From Bradyrhizobium sp. B097 (GTDB lineage Bacteria > Pseudomonadota > Alphaproteobacteria > Rhizobiales > Xanthobacteraceae), in contig NZ_CP152412.1 of assembly GCF_038957035.1 (NCBI RefSeq), forward strand, positions 4,088,501-4,152,500: a stretch of DNA of 64,000 nucleotides. The letters are read 5' to 3'. Made by a program: the position numbers and the translations under genes. Of the stretch, positions 8,587-16,466 are shown one piece after another; positions within the stretch are counted from its first letter, which is position 1, and each line of letters opens with the position of its first letter. The notes beneath the pieces were generated by a model. It made no database searches, was not told where the DNA came from, and saw only the letters and a program-made list of their open reading frames with translations.

Positions 8587-9510
8587 ATGTTGGTGCAGGC
8601 TAGTCAGGGTCAATCCGGCTCCGCACATGTCGTGGTGCTGGGGAACGAGAAGGGCGGTTCGGGCAAGTCGACCACCGCCCTGCATATCGCCGTCGCGCTC
8701 CTGAAGGCCGGACAGCGCGTTGCCAGCATCGATCTCGACTGCCGCCAGCAGAGTTTCACCCGCTACATCAGCAATCGCCAGGCCTGGGCGCGGCGCTCCG
8801 GGCTCGATCTCGAACTCCCTGCGCATTATTGCATCAAGTACGGCGAGACGATGCAGATCGAGGAGAACGAGAACGCCGAATTCCAGCAGTTCATGGCCGC
8901 CGTGAGCGCGGTGGAACGTGCCTATGATTTCATCGTCATCGATACCCCGGGCTCGGACAGCTACCTGATGCGGCTCGCGCATTCGATGGCCGATACGCTG
9001 GTGACGCCGATCAACGACAGCTTCCTCGATTTCGACGTGCTGGGCACCGTCGATCCCGCGACCTATGCGGTGGTCGGCGAGAGCCATTACGCGGAGATGG
9101 TGCGCGACACCAGACGCAAGCGCCGCCAGCTCGACGGCGCCTCGACCGACTGGATCGTGGTGCGCAACCGGCTGTCGATGCTCGGCTCGCGCAACAAGCA
9201 GCTGGTCGCCGACGGCTTGAAGCAGCTGTCGCTGCGGCTCGGGTTCCGTTCGGTCGACGGCTTTGCCGAGCGGGTGGTCTACCGCGAATTCTTCCCGCGC
9301 GGGCTGACGGCGCTCGACGACATCGACGAGGCGACGCTCGGCACCCGCCCGAGCCTCGGGCACGTCACCGCCCGCGAGGAGGTGATGGGTCTGTTGCGCC
9401 AGCTCAAGCTGCCGCTCGATGAGCGCGGCCGCCGCCGCGCCGCCAACCGGGCCGAATGGTTCAGCCAGGTCGACAAGCCGCTGGAAGTCGACGACATCAT
9501 CGGCAGCTAG
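8587..9510 (+). CDS. mipZ: MipZ-type division-plane positioning ATPase
   Basis: 307 residues of the ParA/MinD superfamily. It carries the deviant Walker A motif GNEKGGSGKSTT (residues 19-30), DLDCRQQSFTRYI (switch I) and VIDTPGSDSYL (switch II, Asp119). In Caulobacter, MipZ binds ParB at the pole, forms a gradient and inhibits FtsZ so that division occurs at mid-cell. The long DxD-containing spacer and the NDSFLDFDVLG segment match MipZ better than chromosomal ParA. The start is placed at the ATG at 8587, which follows AGATCATTGCGGGGATTGA with a weak Shine-Dalgarno. Confidence 0.9.
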   Translation: MLVQASQGQSGSAHVVVLGNEKGGSGKSTTALHIAVALLKAGQRVASIDLDCRQQSFTRYISNRQAWARRSGLDLELPAHYCIKYGETMQIEENENAEFQQFMAAVSAVERAYDFIVIDTPGSDSYLMRLAHSMADTLVTPINDSFLDFDVLGTVDPATYAVVGESHYAEMVRDTRRKRRQLDGASTDWIVVRNRLSMLGSRNKQLVADGLKQLSLRLGFRSVDGFAERVVYREFFPRGLTALDDIDEATLGTRPSLGHVTAREEVMGLLRQLKLPLDERGRRRAANRAEWFSQVDKPLEVDDIIGS

Positions 9511-9604
9511 GCCTTGAGGCCGGCAGTCCCGGTGGCGGCCCGGCATCGGGCAGATTCTCCAGACGATTGGTGTGCCGGTCGCAAGGCGATGAACGGGGGA
9601 TCGA

Positions 9605-10111
9605 ATGGAACGACGCCAGTTCATGTCCCCCATCGTCCGCAAGGCGACCGGACATCCGCTCGACGAATTTGCGCGCACCGCGTTGTTTGAGCCCCTGGGC
9701 ATTACCAGCTTCGAATGGAGCCGGGTCATAGCAATGCCGGCGGTGGGTTGCGCCTTCGGCCGCCTGCCCGCGAGCGAGCGCAATACTCTGATCTGCATGC
9801 TGACCAATCCCGAGACCCGCCGGCTGTTTGCCGCAGGCTGGGCCGAGGAGGCGCGCAGGATGGTGGCGCAGTTCCGCAGGACTCACGACCTGTGGGCCGG
9901 GGACCCCGCCTTCGTCGACCTGCTGGCGAGGGTCCGCCAGGGCTGTCCCGAGTTCGAGGCCTGGTGGGGAACCCATGACGTCAGCAGCAGCGTTGCCGGT
10001 CGGAAGGTGCTGAGCCATCCCAGGCGCGGTCGGCTCAATTTTGAGTACGCCAGCTTCCAGGCCAACGACGATCCCGGCCTGAAGCTGATTATTTACACCG
10101 AAATCGGTTGA
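9605..10111 (+). pseudogene. Chimeric relic: serine hydrolase tail fused to MmyB-like ligand domain
   Basis: A 168-codon open frame whose two halves belong to different families. Residues about 8-38 (SPIVRKATGHPLDEFARTALFEPLGITSFEW) match the class C beta-lactamase/serine hydrolase family around the conserved PLGM-type turn. From about residue 40 onward (VGCAFGRLPASERNTL, TNPETRRLFAAGWAEEARRMV, CPEFEAWWGTHDV, GRKVLSHPRRGRLNFEY, LKLIIYTE) it matches the C-terminal ligand-binding half of MmyB-type XRE regulators. The DNA-binding half and the hydrolase active site are both missing. It is most likely a deletion-fusion remnant that stayed in frame; an expressed small ligand-binding protein cannot be excluded. 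Confidence 0.65.
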
Positions 10112-10193
10112 ATCCGTGGTTTTCCGGTGATTTCGGCCACACCACGGCCAAAAAGCCGGAACAAAGCAGCCGAAATCCAGTTTCTCCTCAACG

Positions 10194-10226
10194 TCGATCC
10201 AAGAGCGATCCAAGAGCGATCCAAGG
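10194..10226. repeat. Short 11-base tandem repeat
   Basis: The unit CGATCCAAGAG is present twice in full, followed by a partial third copy (CGATCCAAGGC). It lies in the gap before the alpha/beta hydrolase gene. No function is apparent. Confidence 0.7.
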
Positions 10227-10293
10227 CTCGAACGCAACCTTGGGAACTCACGTCAAAGGGGAGAGGAGAAGCACGAGCCGTCGCGGTAAGGCG

Positions 10294-10307
10294 TGTGCAT
10301 CTGCACA
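10294..10307. promoter_or_regulatory. Inverted repeat TGTGCA-TC-TGCACA
   Basis: A perfect 6-base inverted repeat with a 2-base centre, 150 bases before the hydrolase start. It could be an operator; the regulator is unknown. Confidence 0.35.
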
Positions 10308-10363
10308 AACTATAGGTGCAGCGCACAACGTTATGCCACCGAAGCCACAATATTTGGACTTCC

Positions 10364-10381
10364 TGTCACGGCGCTGTGACA
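10364..10381 (+). promoter_or_regulatory. Operator-like palindrome at a -10 element
   Basis: TGTCAC-GGCGCT-GTGACA is an 18-base palindrome broken only at two symmetric positions. It is followed directly by a TATATT -10-like box (10382-10387) and then CTCACA, which makes a second, overlapping TGTGA-N9-TCACA pair. The placement against a probable -10 box suggests repressor or activator control of the exported hydrolase gene at 10454. Confidence 0.45.
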
Positions 10382-10453
10382 TATATTCTCACAAGGAGGC
10401 CGAAGAGCCTCCGACCAAAATCGCCCTGTAAAGGCGGGCACCTCGAGGACGTC

Positions 10454-11395
10454 ATGAAGCGTGGAATTCTCGTTCTGCTTTCGCTCTCCGTAGTGATCAC
10501 GGGTGCGTATTTCACCGCGAGCAAGTGGGCGATCCGTCACGAAACTCTCATGTTCAAGGATCCTACCCGCGATGAGCGGCCGGTCGCGGTCGACGTTGCC
10601 GTGCGCTTCGACAAGGAGATGCAGGCCGACGCCGGCATGATCAAGCTCCCGGTTGCGATCCTCAATCATGGCAATACCGTCAAATTTACCGAATATTCCT
10701 TCCTCGCGAATGTGTTCGCGGCGCGCGGCTATCTGACCATCAGCATTCAGAACGACCTGCCGTCGGATGGACCGATGGTGACCAAGGTCGGCGAGCTCTA
10801 TGTCGGGCGCCTGCCGCAGTATCAGCGCGGCATCACCAACATCAAATTCGCGATCGAGGAGATGAAGAAGCTTCAGCCGAACGCGGACTACAGCAAGCTG
10901 ACGATGGTCGGCCATTCCAATGGCGGCGACATCGCGATGTATTTCGCCAAGCAGTATCCGGACGAGATCAAGAAGGTCGTCACGCTGGACAATCTTCGCG
11001 TGCCGTTCATGACCGACGGCAAGTTCAAGATCCTCTCGTTCCGGTCGCACGATCAGCACTTCAAGCCCGATCCGGGCGTGGTGCCGGACGAGGAGGAGTG
11101 CGAGAAGGCCGGCATCACCGTTGTGAACACCAACTTCCAGCACAACGACATGCGGGACACCGGACCCGAGAAGGCCAAGGACTCGATCCAGGCGATGCTC
11201 GATAAATTCCTGGCCGACACCGACAGCGATGTTGCGGCGGTCGATACCAGGAATGCGCCGCTGAAGATTCTGGAGCCGGGTCCCGTCTCGCTCTACGTGC
11301 CGGTCGAGAAGCCCCTGACCTTCGGCGAGAAGGTCAAGAAGTCGCTCTCGCTGACCAAGACCGAGACCAAGAAGGATCCGTCGGTCACGAACTGA
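10454..11395 (+). CDS. Exported or membrane-anchored alpha/beta hydrolase
   Basis: 313 residues. The N-terminal hydrophobic segment (ILVLLSLSVVITGAYFTA) is a signal peptide or anchor. The body is an alpha/beta hydrolase: the nucleophile elbow GHSNGG (in MVGHSNGGDIAMYFA) carries the serine, the strand-turn before it is ILNHGN, and a late histidine in NTNFQHNDM is a candidate member of the triad. The substrate is unknown. The ATG at 10454 was chosen over upstream starts because it gives the signal sequence and lies after the -10-like box at 10382. The Lys/Asp-rich tail is of low complexity. Confidence 0.8.
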   Translation: MKRGILVLLSLSVVITGAYFTASKWAIRHETLMFKDPTRDERPVAVDVAVRFDKEMQADAGMIKLPVAILNHGNTVKFTEYSFLANVFAARGYLTISIQNDLPSDGPMVTKVGELYVGRLPQYQRGITNIKFAIEEMKKLQPNADYSKLTMVGHSNGGDIAMYFAKQYPDEIKKVVTLDNLRVPFMTDGKFKILSFRSHDQHFKPDPGVVPDEEECEKAGITVVNTNFQHNDMRDTGPEKAKDSIQAMLDKFLADTDSDVAAVDTRNAPLKILEPGPVSLYVPVEKPLTFGEKVKKSLSLTKTETKKDPSVTN

Positions 11396-11493
11396 CAGGG
11401 CCGCCCGGGATTCGATCCGGGCCGGCGGGCGCGTCACGTTGACCAATCCGATGCCGCGGCCCACATAGTGTTTGCTGTACGAGGCAAGCGCTG

Positions 11494-12234
11494 ATGGCTG
11501 GCAAGACGATCAAACCGACATCCGGAAGCGACGTGCGCCCGGCCGATGCGCCTGGCGTGCCGGCGTCGAGCGCCAATGACATCGCCGCGTTCGTGGCAAA
11601 GGCGCGCGCGATGTCGCCGCATCGCGCCGGCGCACGCGGCAGGCTGGTGTTCGCGCTCGACGCCACGATGAGCCGGCAGCCGACATGGGACATGGCATGC
11701 ACGCTGCAAGCGGACATGTTCCGCGAGGCCGGCTCGCTCGGCAGCTTGGATATCCGCCTCGTCTACTATCGCGGCTTCAACGAGTGCCGCGCGTCGGGCT
11801 GGATCTCCGACAGCGCGCAGCTCGCGCGGCTGATGAGCAAGATCGACTGCCAGGGCGGCAATACCCAGATCGGCAAGGTGCTGTCGGAGACGCGCCGCGA
11901 GGCGGTTGCGGCAGCCGTGCGCGCGCTCGTGTTCGTGGGCGACGCGATGGAGGAGAACGCCGACGCGCTGTGCGCAAGCGCCGGAGAGCTCGGCCTGCTC
12001 AAGGTGCCGGTCTTCATGTTCCAGGAGGGCGCGGACGCAACTGCCGAGCAGACGTTCCGCGAGATCGCGCGGCTGACCGGCGGCGCATGGTGCAGGTTCG
12101 ATCCCGGCGCGGCGGCACAACTCCGCGAGCTGCTGCGCGCCGCCGCAGCCTATGCTGCCGGCGGCCGCGAGGCGCTGCTGCAACTGGCGAAGACGACGAG
12201 CGGCGCGGCCAGGCTGATCGGCCAGATGAAATAG
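11494..12234 (+). CDS. VWA-domain protein (TerY-like)
   Basis: 246 residues of a von Willebrand factor A-like protein. The MIDAS-type start is LVFALDATMSRQPTWDMA, followed by DIRLVYYRGFNECRASGW, a GGNTQIGKVL threonine motif and LVFVGDAMEENADALC. A Ser/Ala-rich 30-residue start precedes the domain. The DxTxS form is degenerate compared with the classical DxSxS. No signal peptide is seen, so a cytoplasmic metal-dependent binding role is likely. No neighbouring MoxR-type ATPase, the usual partner of such proteins, is present. Confidence 0.8.
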   Translation: MAGKTIKPTSGSDVRPADAPGVPASSANDIAAFVAKARAMSPHRAGARGRLVFALDATMSRQPTWDMACTLQADMFREAGSLGSLDIRLVYYRGFNECRASGWISDSAQLARLMSKIDCQGGNTQIGKVLSETRREAVAAAVRALVFVGDAMEENADALCASAGELGLLKVPVFMFQEGADATAEQTFREIARLTGGAWCRFDPGAAAQLRELLRAAAAYAAGGREALLQLAKTTSGAARLIGQMK

Positions 12235-12247
12235 GCCGCTTGGCGCG

Positions 12248-12655
12248 TCAGGCTCCGCCCGACGTCACGGCTTTGGCAATCGTGGCGAGCAGCGCCGACA
12301 TGTTGGCTGTGACCTGTCCGGTCGCTTCCGCGAAGCCATGCCGTTCGGCGAGCCAGGCCGGATCATTGTAGGAGAGCCAGCAGTCGCCGGCTTCGTCCTG
12401 CCAGACCAGCGCCTTGAGCGGCAGATCGATCCCGATGGTCTGCGCAGCCTGCATCAACGGCGTGCCGCCCTTGGCATTGCCAAACACGAACAGTTCGGTC
12501 GGACGGAGCGTAAGCCCGGCACCGGCGGCGCCCGCGGCATGATCGATCTGCGCGAACAAGGTCAGCCCGCGCGCCTGCAATTCGGCCTTGAGCCGGTCCG
12601 CGGTTTGCTTCGGCCCGACTTGGCTGCGAAGGCTGATCAGTCCGTCAATCGCCAT
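12248..12655 (-). CDS. DUF302 domain protein
   Basis: 135 residues of the DUF302 family, small soluble proteins of unknown function. Typical segments are GLTLFAQIDHAAGA, LTLRPTELFVFGNAKGGTPLMQA, IGIDLPLKALVWQDEAG and WLSYNDPAWLAERHG. The ATG at 12655 has GGAGG 7 bases upstream and is preferred over the TTG codon just before it. The gene converges on the VWA gene with a 13-base gap. Confidence 0.9.
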   Translation of the reverse strand: MAIDGLISLRSQVGPKQTADRLKAELQARGLTLFAQIDHAAGAAGAGLTLRPTELFVFGNAKGGTPLMQAAQTIGIDLPLKALVWQDEAGDCWLSYNDPAWLAERHGFAEATGQVTANMSALLATIAKAVTSGGA

Positions 12656-12716
12656 CAAGCGTCCTCCAGCGCCGTTGCCGCAAGCTACTCAGTCGCAGGG
12701 GGCGGCGCCACGCCAA

Positions 12717-12751
12717 AGCATGATCCAGCGGTTTTCCGAAAAGATCATGCT
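12717..12751. repeat. Palindromic repeat, AGCATGATC ends
   Basis: AGCATGATC and GATCATGCT form a perfect 9-base inverted repeat around a 17-base centre. A related copy with the same ends lies at 39033-39079. It is an intergenic repeat of a kind scattered through bradyrhizobial genomes. Confidence 0.55.
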
Positions 12752-12762
12752 CAAACAAGGAG

Positions 12763-12805
12763 CTAAAGCGCGATGACGAGTCTACCGGATCTCATCGCGC
12801 TTTAG
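12763..12805. repeat. 14-base perfect inverted repeat, CTAAAGCGCGATGA ends
   Basis: CTAAAGCGCGATGA (12763-12776) and its exact complement (12792-12805) flank a 15-base loop. It directly follows the AGCATGATC repeat and lies between the DUF302 and J-domain genes. There is no T-run, so a repeat element is more likely than a terminator. Confidence 0.55.
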
Positions 12806-12872
12806 GCGCTTCACGCTCCAGTGAGACGAAGCTTCGCATGCTTTTTGCCGCCGGGCCGCCTATATTCCGCGC

Positions 12873-13592
12873 ATGCCAACCCTGATCGCCGGCGTCGTCG
12901 CAATTGTCATCCTTTACTCCGCACTGCAGATGTTTCGTGCGGCCAATCCTGCCGTGCTTGCGCGTGCGATCAAGATCGGTGGCGGCGTGCTCGCGCTTGC
13001 CGTTGCGGCCTTCACCGGCGTGCGGGGCGAACTGGCAGTGGCAATCCCGCTCGGCATCTTCGGCGCCGGATTGCTCGGCTGGTCGCCGTTCGGGAGCACC
13101 GGCTTTCCCAATTTCGGCGGCATGTTCGGCGGTTCGCGCAATCAGGGACAAAGCTCGCGGGTGCGCTCGCAATATCTCGACATGAGCCTCGATCACGACA
13201 GCGGCGTGCTCAAGGGCCAGATCGTGGCGGGACCGCAGGCCGGCCACATGCTCGACGAGTTCGACCTGTCGCAGCTTCTGGCGATGGTCCCGAGCTTCGA
13301 CGCCGAAAGCGTCGCGCTACTTGAAAGCTATCTGGACCGCCGCTTTCCCGCCTGGCGTCAGGACGCACAGGGCGACCGGACAGGGGGGCAGGGCCGCGCG
13401 GCGACGAGTGGCAAAATGACGAACGAGGAGGCCTATCAGATCCTTGGCCTGCAGCCGGGAGCGTCGCGTGACGACATCGGCCGGGCTCACCGCACCCTGA
13501 TGAAGAAACTCCATCCCGACCAGGGGGGCTCGACGTATCTCGCTGCCCGTGTGAACGAGGCCAAGGATACTCTGCTTCGCACGCATCTCTAA
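12873..13592 (+). CDS. Membrane-anchored J-domain (DnaJ-like) protein
   Basis: 239 residues. The N-terminus has two hydrophobic stretches (LIAGVVAIVILYSALQMF and GGVLALAVAAFTGV) that anchor it in the inner membrane. The last 65 residues form a J domain (EAYQILGLQPGASRDDIGRAHRTLMKKLHPDQGG) with the HPD triad needed to stimulate DnaK ATPase. A Gly/Ser/Phe-rich linker and a helical middle part (LDRRFPAWRQD) separate the two. The layout resembles the TIM14-like proteins of alphaproteobacteria. It is probably a local DnaK recruiter at the membrane; the client is unknown. Confidence 0.85.
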   Translation: MPTLIAGVVAIVILYSALQMFRAANPAVLARAIKIGGGVLALAVAAFTGVRGELAVAIPLGIFGAGLLGWSPFGSTGFPNFGGMFGGSRNQGQSSRVRSQYLDMSLDHDSGVLKGQIVAGPQAGHMLDEFDLSQLLAMVPSFDAESVALLESYLDRRFPAWRQDAQGDRTGGQGRAATSGKMTNEEAYQILGLQPGASRDDIGRAHRTLMKKLHPDQGGSTYLAARVNEAKDTLLRTHL

Positions 13593-13784
13593 CTCCGGCT
13601 ACGCCACTGACGCCACAGCCGAGAGCTGCCTTCCGCTTCTGATTGATGCCCCGTGTGGCCCGCCGCTGTCCGGCGTGGCCGATCGTTCTTTCGGGAAAAC
13701 TTAACCGTAAAATATTGACGAGAAGTTCTCATGGTTGCGCCGCGCGCGGAAAGGCCGGTCGTTGGCGCGGCGGCCCGCCAAGCA

Positions 13785-13815
13785 AAAGGGCCGGCGCTTG
13801 CGGCGCCGGCCCTTT
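13785..13815 (-). terminator. Terminator hairpin of the D,D-carboxypeptidase gene
   Basis: A 13-base perfect stem (AAAGGGCCGGCGC with its complement) and a 5-base loop, lying 22 bases past the stop codon of the reverse-strand gene. Read on the minus strand, it ends in CCCTTTTGC, a short T-run. Confidence 0.75.
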
Positions 13816-13836
13816 GAAATCAGACGATCGCGTCGA

Positions 13837-15633
13837 TCAGTTGCGAACGGTGATGCAGGAGATCTCGGCGCGCTTCAGCGTCTTGCACGCAGCTTCCGCC
13901 TGATCGCGCTCGAGGCCGGCAAAGCGGGCGCGGTAGAGCTTGCGATTGTCCTTGGCCACGACCTCGGTGAACGGGTCTGCCTTGCTGAGGAGGCCGCGGG
14001 CCGAGCTGCGCGCGAGGTCGATACGCTTGTTGGCCTCGCCTTCGGACTCGAGCGCGCCAACCTGGATGATCCAGCCGGAATGCGCGGCGCCTGGCTTGAC
14101 GACGCTGGTCTGCGGCGCGGCCTGCAGGCTGCGGGTCGTCGGTTCGATCGAGGCCACCGCCTGCGGCGCCGCGACGGCGGCCGGTGCATGGACGGACGAG
14201 GCCGGCAGCACGCCGAGGATGCCGTTGCCGGTGCCGAAGTTCGCCGGCTGCGGCGGCATCTCGGGCCTCGTGGTCTCGGCAGCCCGCGCCATCATCGCAT
14301 TGGAGGTCTCGGGAACTTCGCCGCGCGACGGGATGGTGCTGGTGATCGGGGGCGCGGACTGCGCCGGGCCGGCGGCGGCAAGCTTGATCTGGCCGGCCTT
14401 GACCTGCACGGTCTTCACCTTGACCGGCTTCATCGGTTCGGCCGAGCCGGGGATCGCGGCGATCGGCTGGGTCTGGATCACGCCTGAGGTCAGCGGGGCC
14501 GGCTCGGGCTTGGCCTGCGGCTCAGGCTTCGCCGGGGGCGGCGGCAGGGCGGCGGCGACGGCTGCCATCAGCGAGGGCTTGCTGGCCGGGCGGGGCGCCT
14601 GCACCGCGACGGCTGCCGCGGCGGGCTCCGACGCTGCGACCGGCGCGGTGTCCGCGCTGCGGCCGCTGTCGGCATCGGCAACCTCGATATTGGCGTCGGC
14701 CGGGTTGCGCTCGGTGATCGCGGCGGCCGTGCGGGTGGTCGCGCCCTTGCCGATGTTCTCGGCCAGGAGGTTGCGCATGATGGCGTCGCGGGAGCCGCCG
14801 CTGCGTCCGCCAAGTACGACGCCGACCAGGAAGCGATTGCCACGGTGGATCGAGGTCACGAGGTTGAAGCCGGAGGCGCGGGTGTAACCGGTCTTGATGC
14901 CGTCGACGCCTTCGACGCTGCCGAGCAGGCGATTGTGACCGGTGATCGTGTGGCCGCGGAAATTGAACGCCGTGGTCGAGAAGTAGCGATAGTAGCGCGG
15001 GAAACGATCCTGGATGGCGCGACCGAGCGTCGATTGATCGCGCGCGGTGGTGATCTGCTCGTCGTTGGGCAGGCCTGAGGCGTTGCGATAGGTGGTCCGG
15101 CTCATGCCGAGCGCGCGGGCCTTGCGGGTCATCATCCGGGCGAAGTCGTCTTCGCTGCCGCCGATCGCCTCAGCGATCACGACTGCGGCGTCATTGGCGG
15201 AGCGGGTGACGAGACCCTTGATGGCGTCTTCGACCCTGATGGTCTGGCCGGGCCGCAGGCCGAGCTTGGTCGGGTCCTGCTCGGAGGCGTGCTCGGAAAC
15301 CGGCATCTCGGTGTCGAGCTTCATCTTTCCGGAATCGAGGCGCTCGAACAGCAGATAGAGCGTCATGATCTTGGTGAGCGAGGCGGGGTGCCGCAGGCCG
15401 TCGGGACTGTTCGATGTCAGCACCGAGCCGGTGTTGCCGTCGACGATGATCGTCGCGAATTGCGGGCTGTAGCTTTCGCGCGCGGGCTCGCTGTGATGGT
15501 GACGGGCGGTGTGGCGCCGGTGACGGCGCGCCTCCGCGCTATCACTGGTGATCAGGATCGCCGTCGTGACGGTAACGAGCCCAAGAACGCCAACTCGCAG
15601 CGCCCGCGAGGAGGCCAAGGTTGTTCGAAGCAT
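13837..15633 (-). CDS. D-alanyl-D-alanine carboxypeptidase with SPOR domain
   Basis: A 598-residue periplasmic penicillin-binding protein that trims the terminal D-Ala of peptidoglycan stem peptides. It has an N-terminal signal/anchor (VGVLGLVTVTTAILIT). The peptidase S11 motifs are SLTK (Ser85/Lys88), SAN (145-147) and KTG (247-249). A 200-residue Ala/Pro-rich linker leads to a C-terminal SPOR domain (WIIQVGALESEGEANKRI to AEISCITV) that binds denuded septal peptidoglycan. The SPOR domain suggests recruitment to the division site. It is longer than E. coli DacA (about 400 residues) because of the linker and SPOR. The gene stands alone. Confidence 0.93.
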   Translation of the reverse strand: MLRTTLASSRALRVGVLGLVTVTTAILITSDSAEARRHRRHTARHHHSEPARESYSPQFATIIVDGNTGSVLTSNSPDGLRHPASLTKIMTLYLLFERLDSGKMKLDTEMPVSEHASEQDPTKLGLRPGQTIRVEDAIKGLVTRSANDAAVVIAEAIGGSEDDFARMMTRKARALGMSRTTYRNASGLPNDEQITTARDQSTLGRAIQDRFPRYYRYFSTTAFNFRGHTITGHNRLLGSVEGVDGIKTGYTRASGFNLVTSIHRGNRFLVGVVLGGRSGGSRDAIMRNLLAENIGKGATTRTAAAITERNPADANIEVADADSGRSADTAPVAASEPAAAAVAVQAPRPASKPSLMAAVAAALPPPPAKPEPQAKPEPAPLTSGVIQTQPIAAIPGSAEPMKPVKVKTVQVKAGQIKLAAAGPAQSAPPITSTIPSRGEVPETSNAMMARAAETTRPEMPPQPANFGTGNGILGVLPASSVHAPAAVAAPQAVASIEPTTRSLQAAPQTSVVKPGAAHSGWIIQVGALESEGEANKRIDLARSSARGLLSKADPFTEVVAKDNRKLYRARFAGLERDQAEAACKTLKRAEISCITVRN

Positions 15634-15931
15634 CTACTTCCCCGTCCCAATTTCTATCTAGATCACTGGCTCGTGAGGCGAAATTGTGCCCGGCGGCCGT
15701 CGATCCTTGCCTGCGCAACAGACCACTTCGGGCAGAACCATCGGCCCTCGTGGCGGCTCAGGTCGCTCTTCTAGCTAAGGTGTTGTTCACAAACAGCTTT
15801 CAAGGCTGTCCGTCGGAAGGCGAACAAAGTCCAGGAATCAGGTTAGGCGGACCGAGTTTCCAAAAGATTAAGCAACCGTTGCGTAGTCCCCCGGGGTTTA
15901 TCGCAAATGCTCAGGATTCGGGCAAATGTCG

Positions 15932-15968
15932 TTGTGCGTCGCACAATATTTGTTGACTTTATTGTGCG
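15932..15968 (+). promoter_or_regulatory. Phasin operator: TTGTGCG repeats
   Basis: TTGTGCG-T-CGCACAA is a perfect 7-base inverted repeat at 15932-15946. A second TTGTGCG half-site starts at 15962, exactly 30 bases on (about three helical turns). Phasin genes are commonly repressed by PhaR at GC-rich palindromes, so PhaR is the natural candidate; this is inferred from gene context only. Confidence 0.5.
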
Positions 15969-15980
15969 ATGCGATATTCC
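15953..15980 (+). promoter_or_regulatory. Probable phasin promoter
   Basis: TTGACT (15953-15958) and TATTCC (15975-15980) are 16 bases apart. The -35 box is good and the -10 box weak. The second TTGTGCG half-site falls in the spacer, so a bound regulator would block RNA polymerase. The rest of the 424-base gap back to the carboxypeptidase gene shows no gene. Confidence 0.4.
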
Positions 15981-16057
15981 GATCGTTGTCAGGGGGCCGG
16001 GAGCTTCCCGGCAATGGGAATTTGCGCCTTCAAGTCTGGGAAAAGGAATTCCAATCC

Positions 16058-16393
16058 ATGGTCAAGATCGAAGACATTCAGAACTACGGCAAAGAGCATT
16101 TCGAGTCCGTCACTGCGTCTGCGAACAACCTGCAGAGCGGCGTCCAGGCGATCGCCACCGCCTATGGCGACTACGCCAAGAAGTCGTTTGAGGACACCAA
16201 GTCGTTCGTCGAGAAGCTGTCGGGCGTGAAGTCGCTGGACAAGGCGCTCGAGGCGCAGACCGAGTACCTGCGTTCGTCCTACGAGACCTTCGTCGCGGAA
16301 TCGCAGAAGATCGCCGGCCTGTACAGCGACTGCGCCAAGCAGACCTTCAAGCCCTATGAGGGCCTGGTCTCGAAGTTCGCGCCCGCTCAGTAA
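16058..16393 (+). CDS. Phasin
   Basis: A 111-residue helical protein of the phasin 2 family that coats polyhydroxyalkanoate storage granules. The opening MVKIEDIQNYGKEHFESVT, the middle GDYAKKSFEDTKSFVEKLSGVKSLDKALEAQTEY and the end FKPYEGLVSKFAPAQ are classic. It has no cysteine-rich or membrane segment; amphipathic helices cover the granule surface. An upstream in-frame start would add 44 unrelated residues across the promoter, so the ATG at 16058 is used. It is probably strongly expressed and has its own promoter and terminator. The pha synthase genes are not in the window. Confidence 0.93.
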   Translation: MVKIEDIQNYGKEHFESVTASANNLQSGVQAIATAYGDYAKKSFEDTKSFVEKLSGVKSLDKALEAQTEYLRSSYETFVAESQKIAGLYSDCAKQTFKPYEGLVSKFAPAQ

Positions 16394-16415
16394 GCGCCGC
16401 TAATCAAGACAAACG

Positions 16416-16447
16416 AAAAGCCCGGCCGTTTCGGCCGGGCTTTTTTG
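16416..16447 (+). terminator. Rho-independent terminator after the phasin gene
   Basis: A 13-base stem (AAAAGCCCGGCCG with its complement) around a TTT loop, followed by a run of T. It lies 23 bases past the phasin stop. It may also serve the convergent TadG-like gene, which ends at 16467. Confidence 0.92.
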
Positions 16448-16466
16448 TTGCGCCTGAAGCGGGCGG

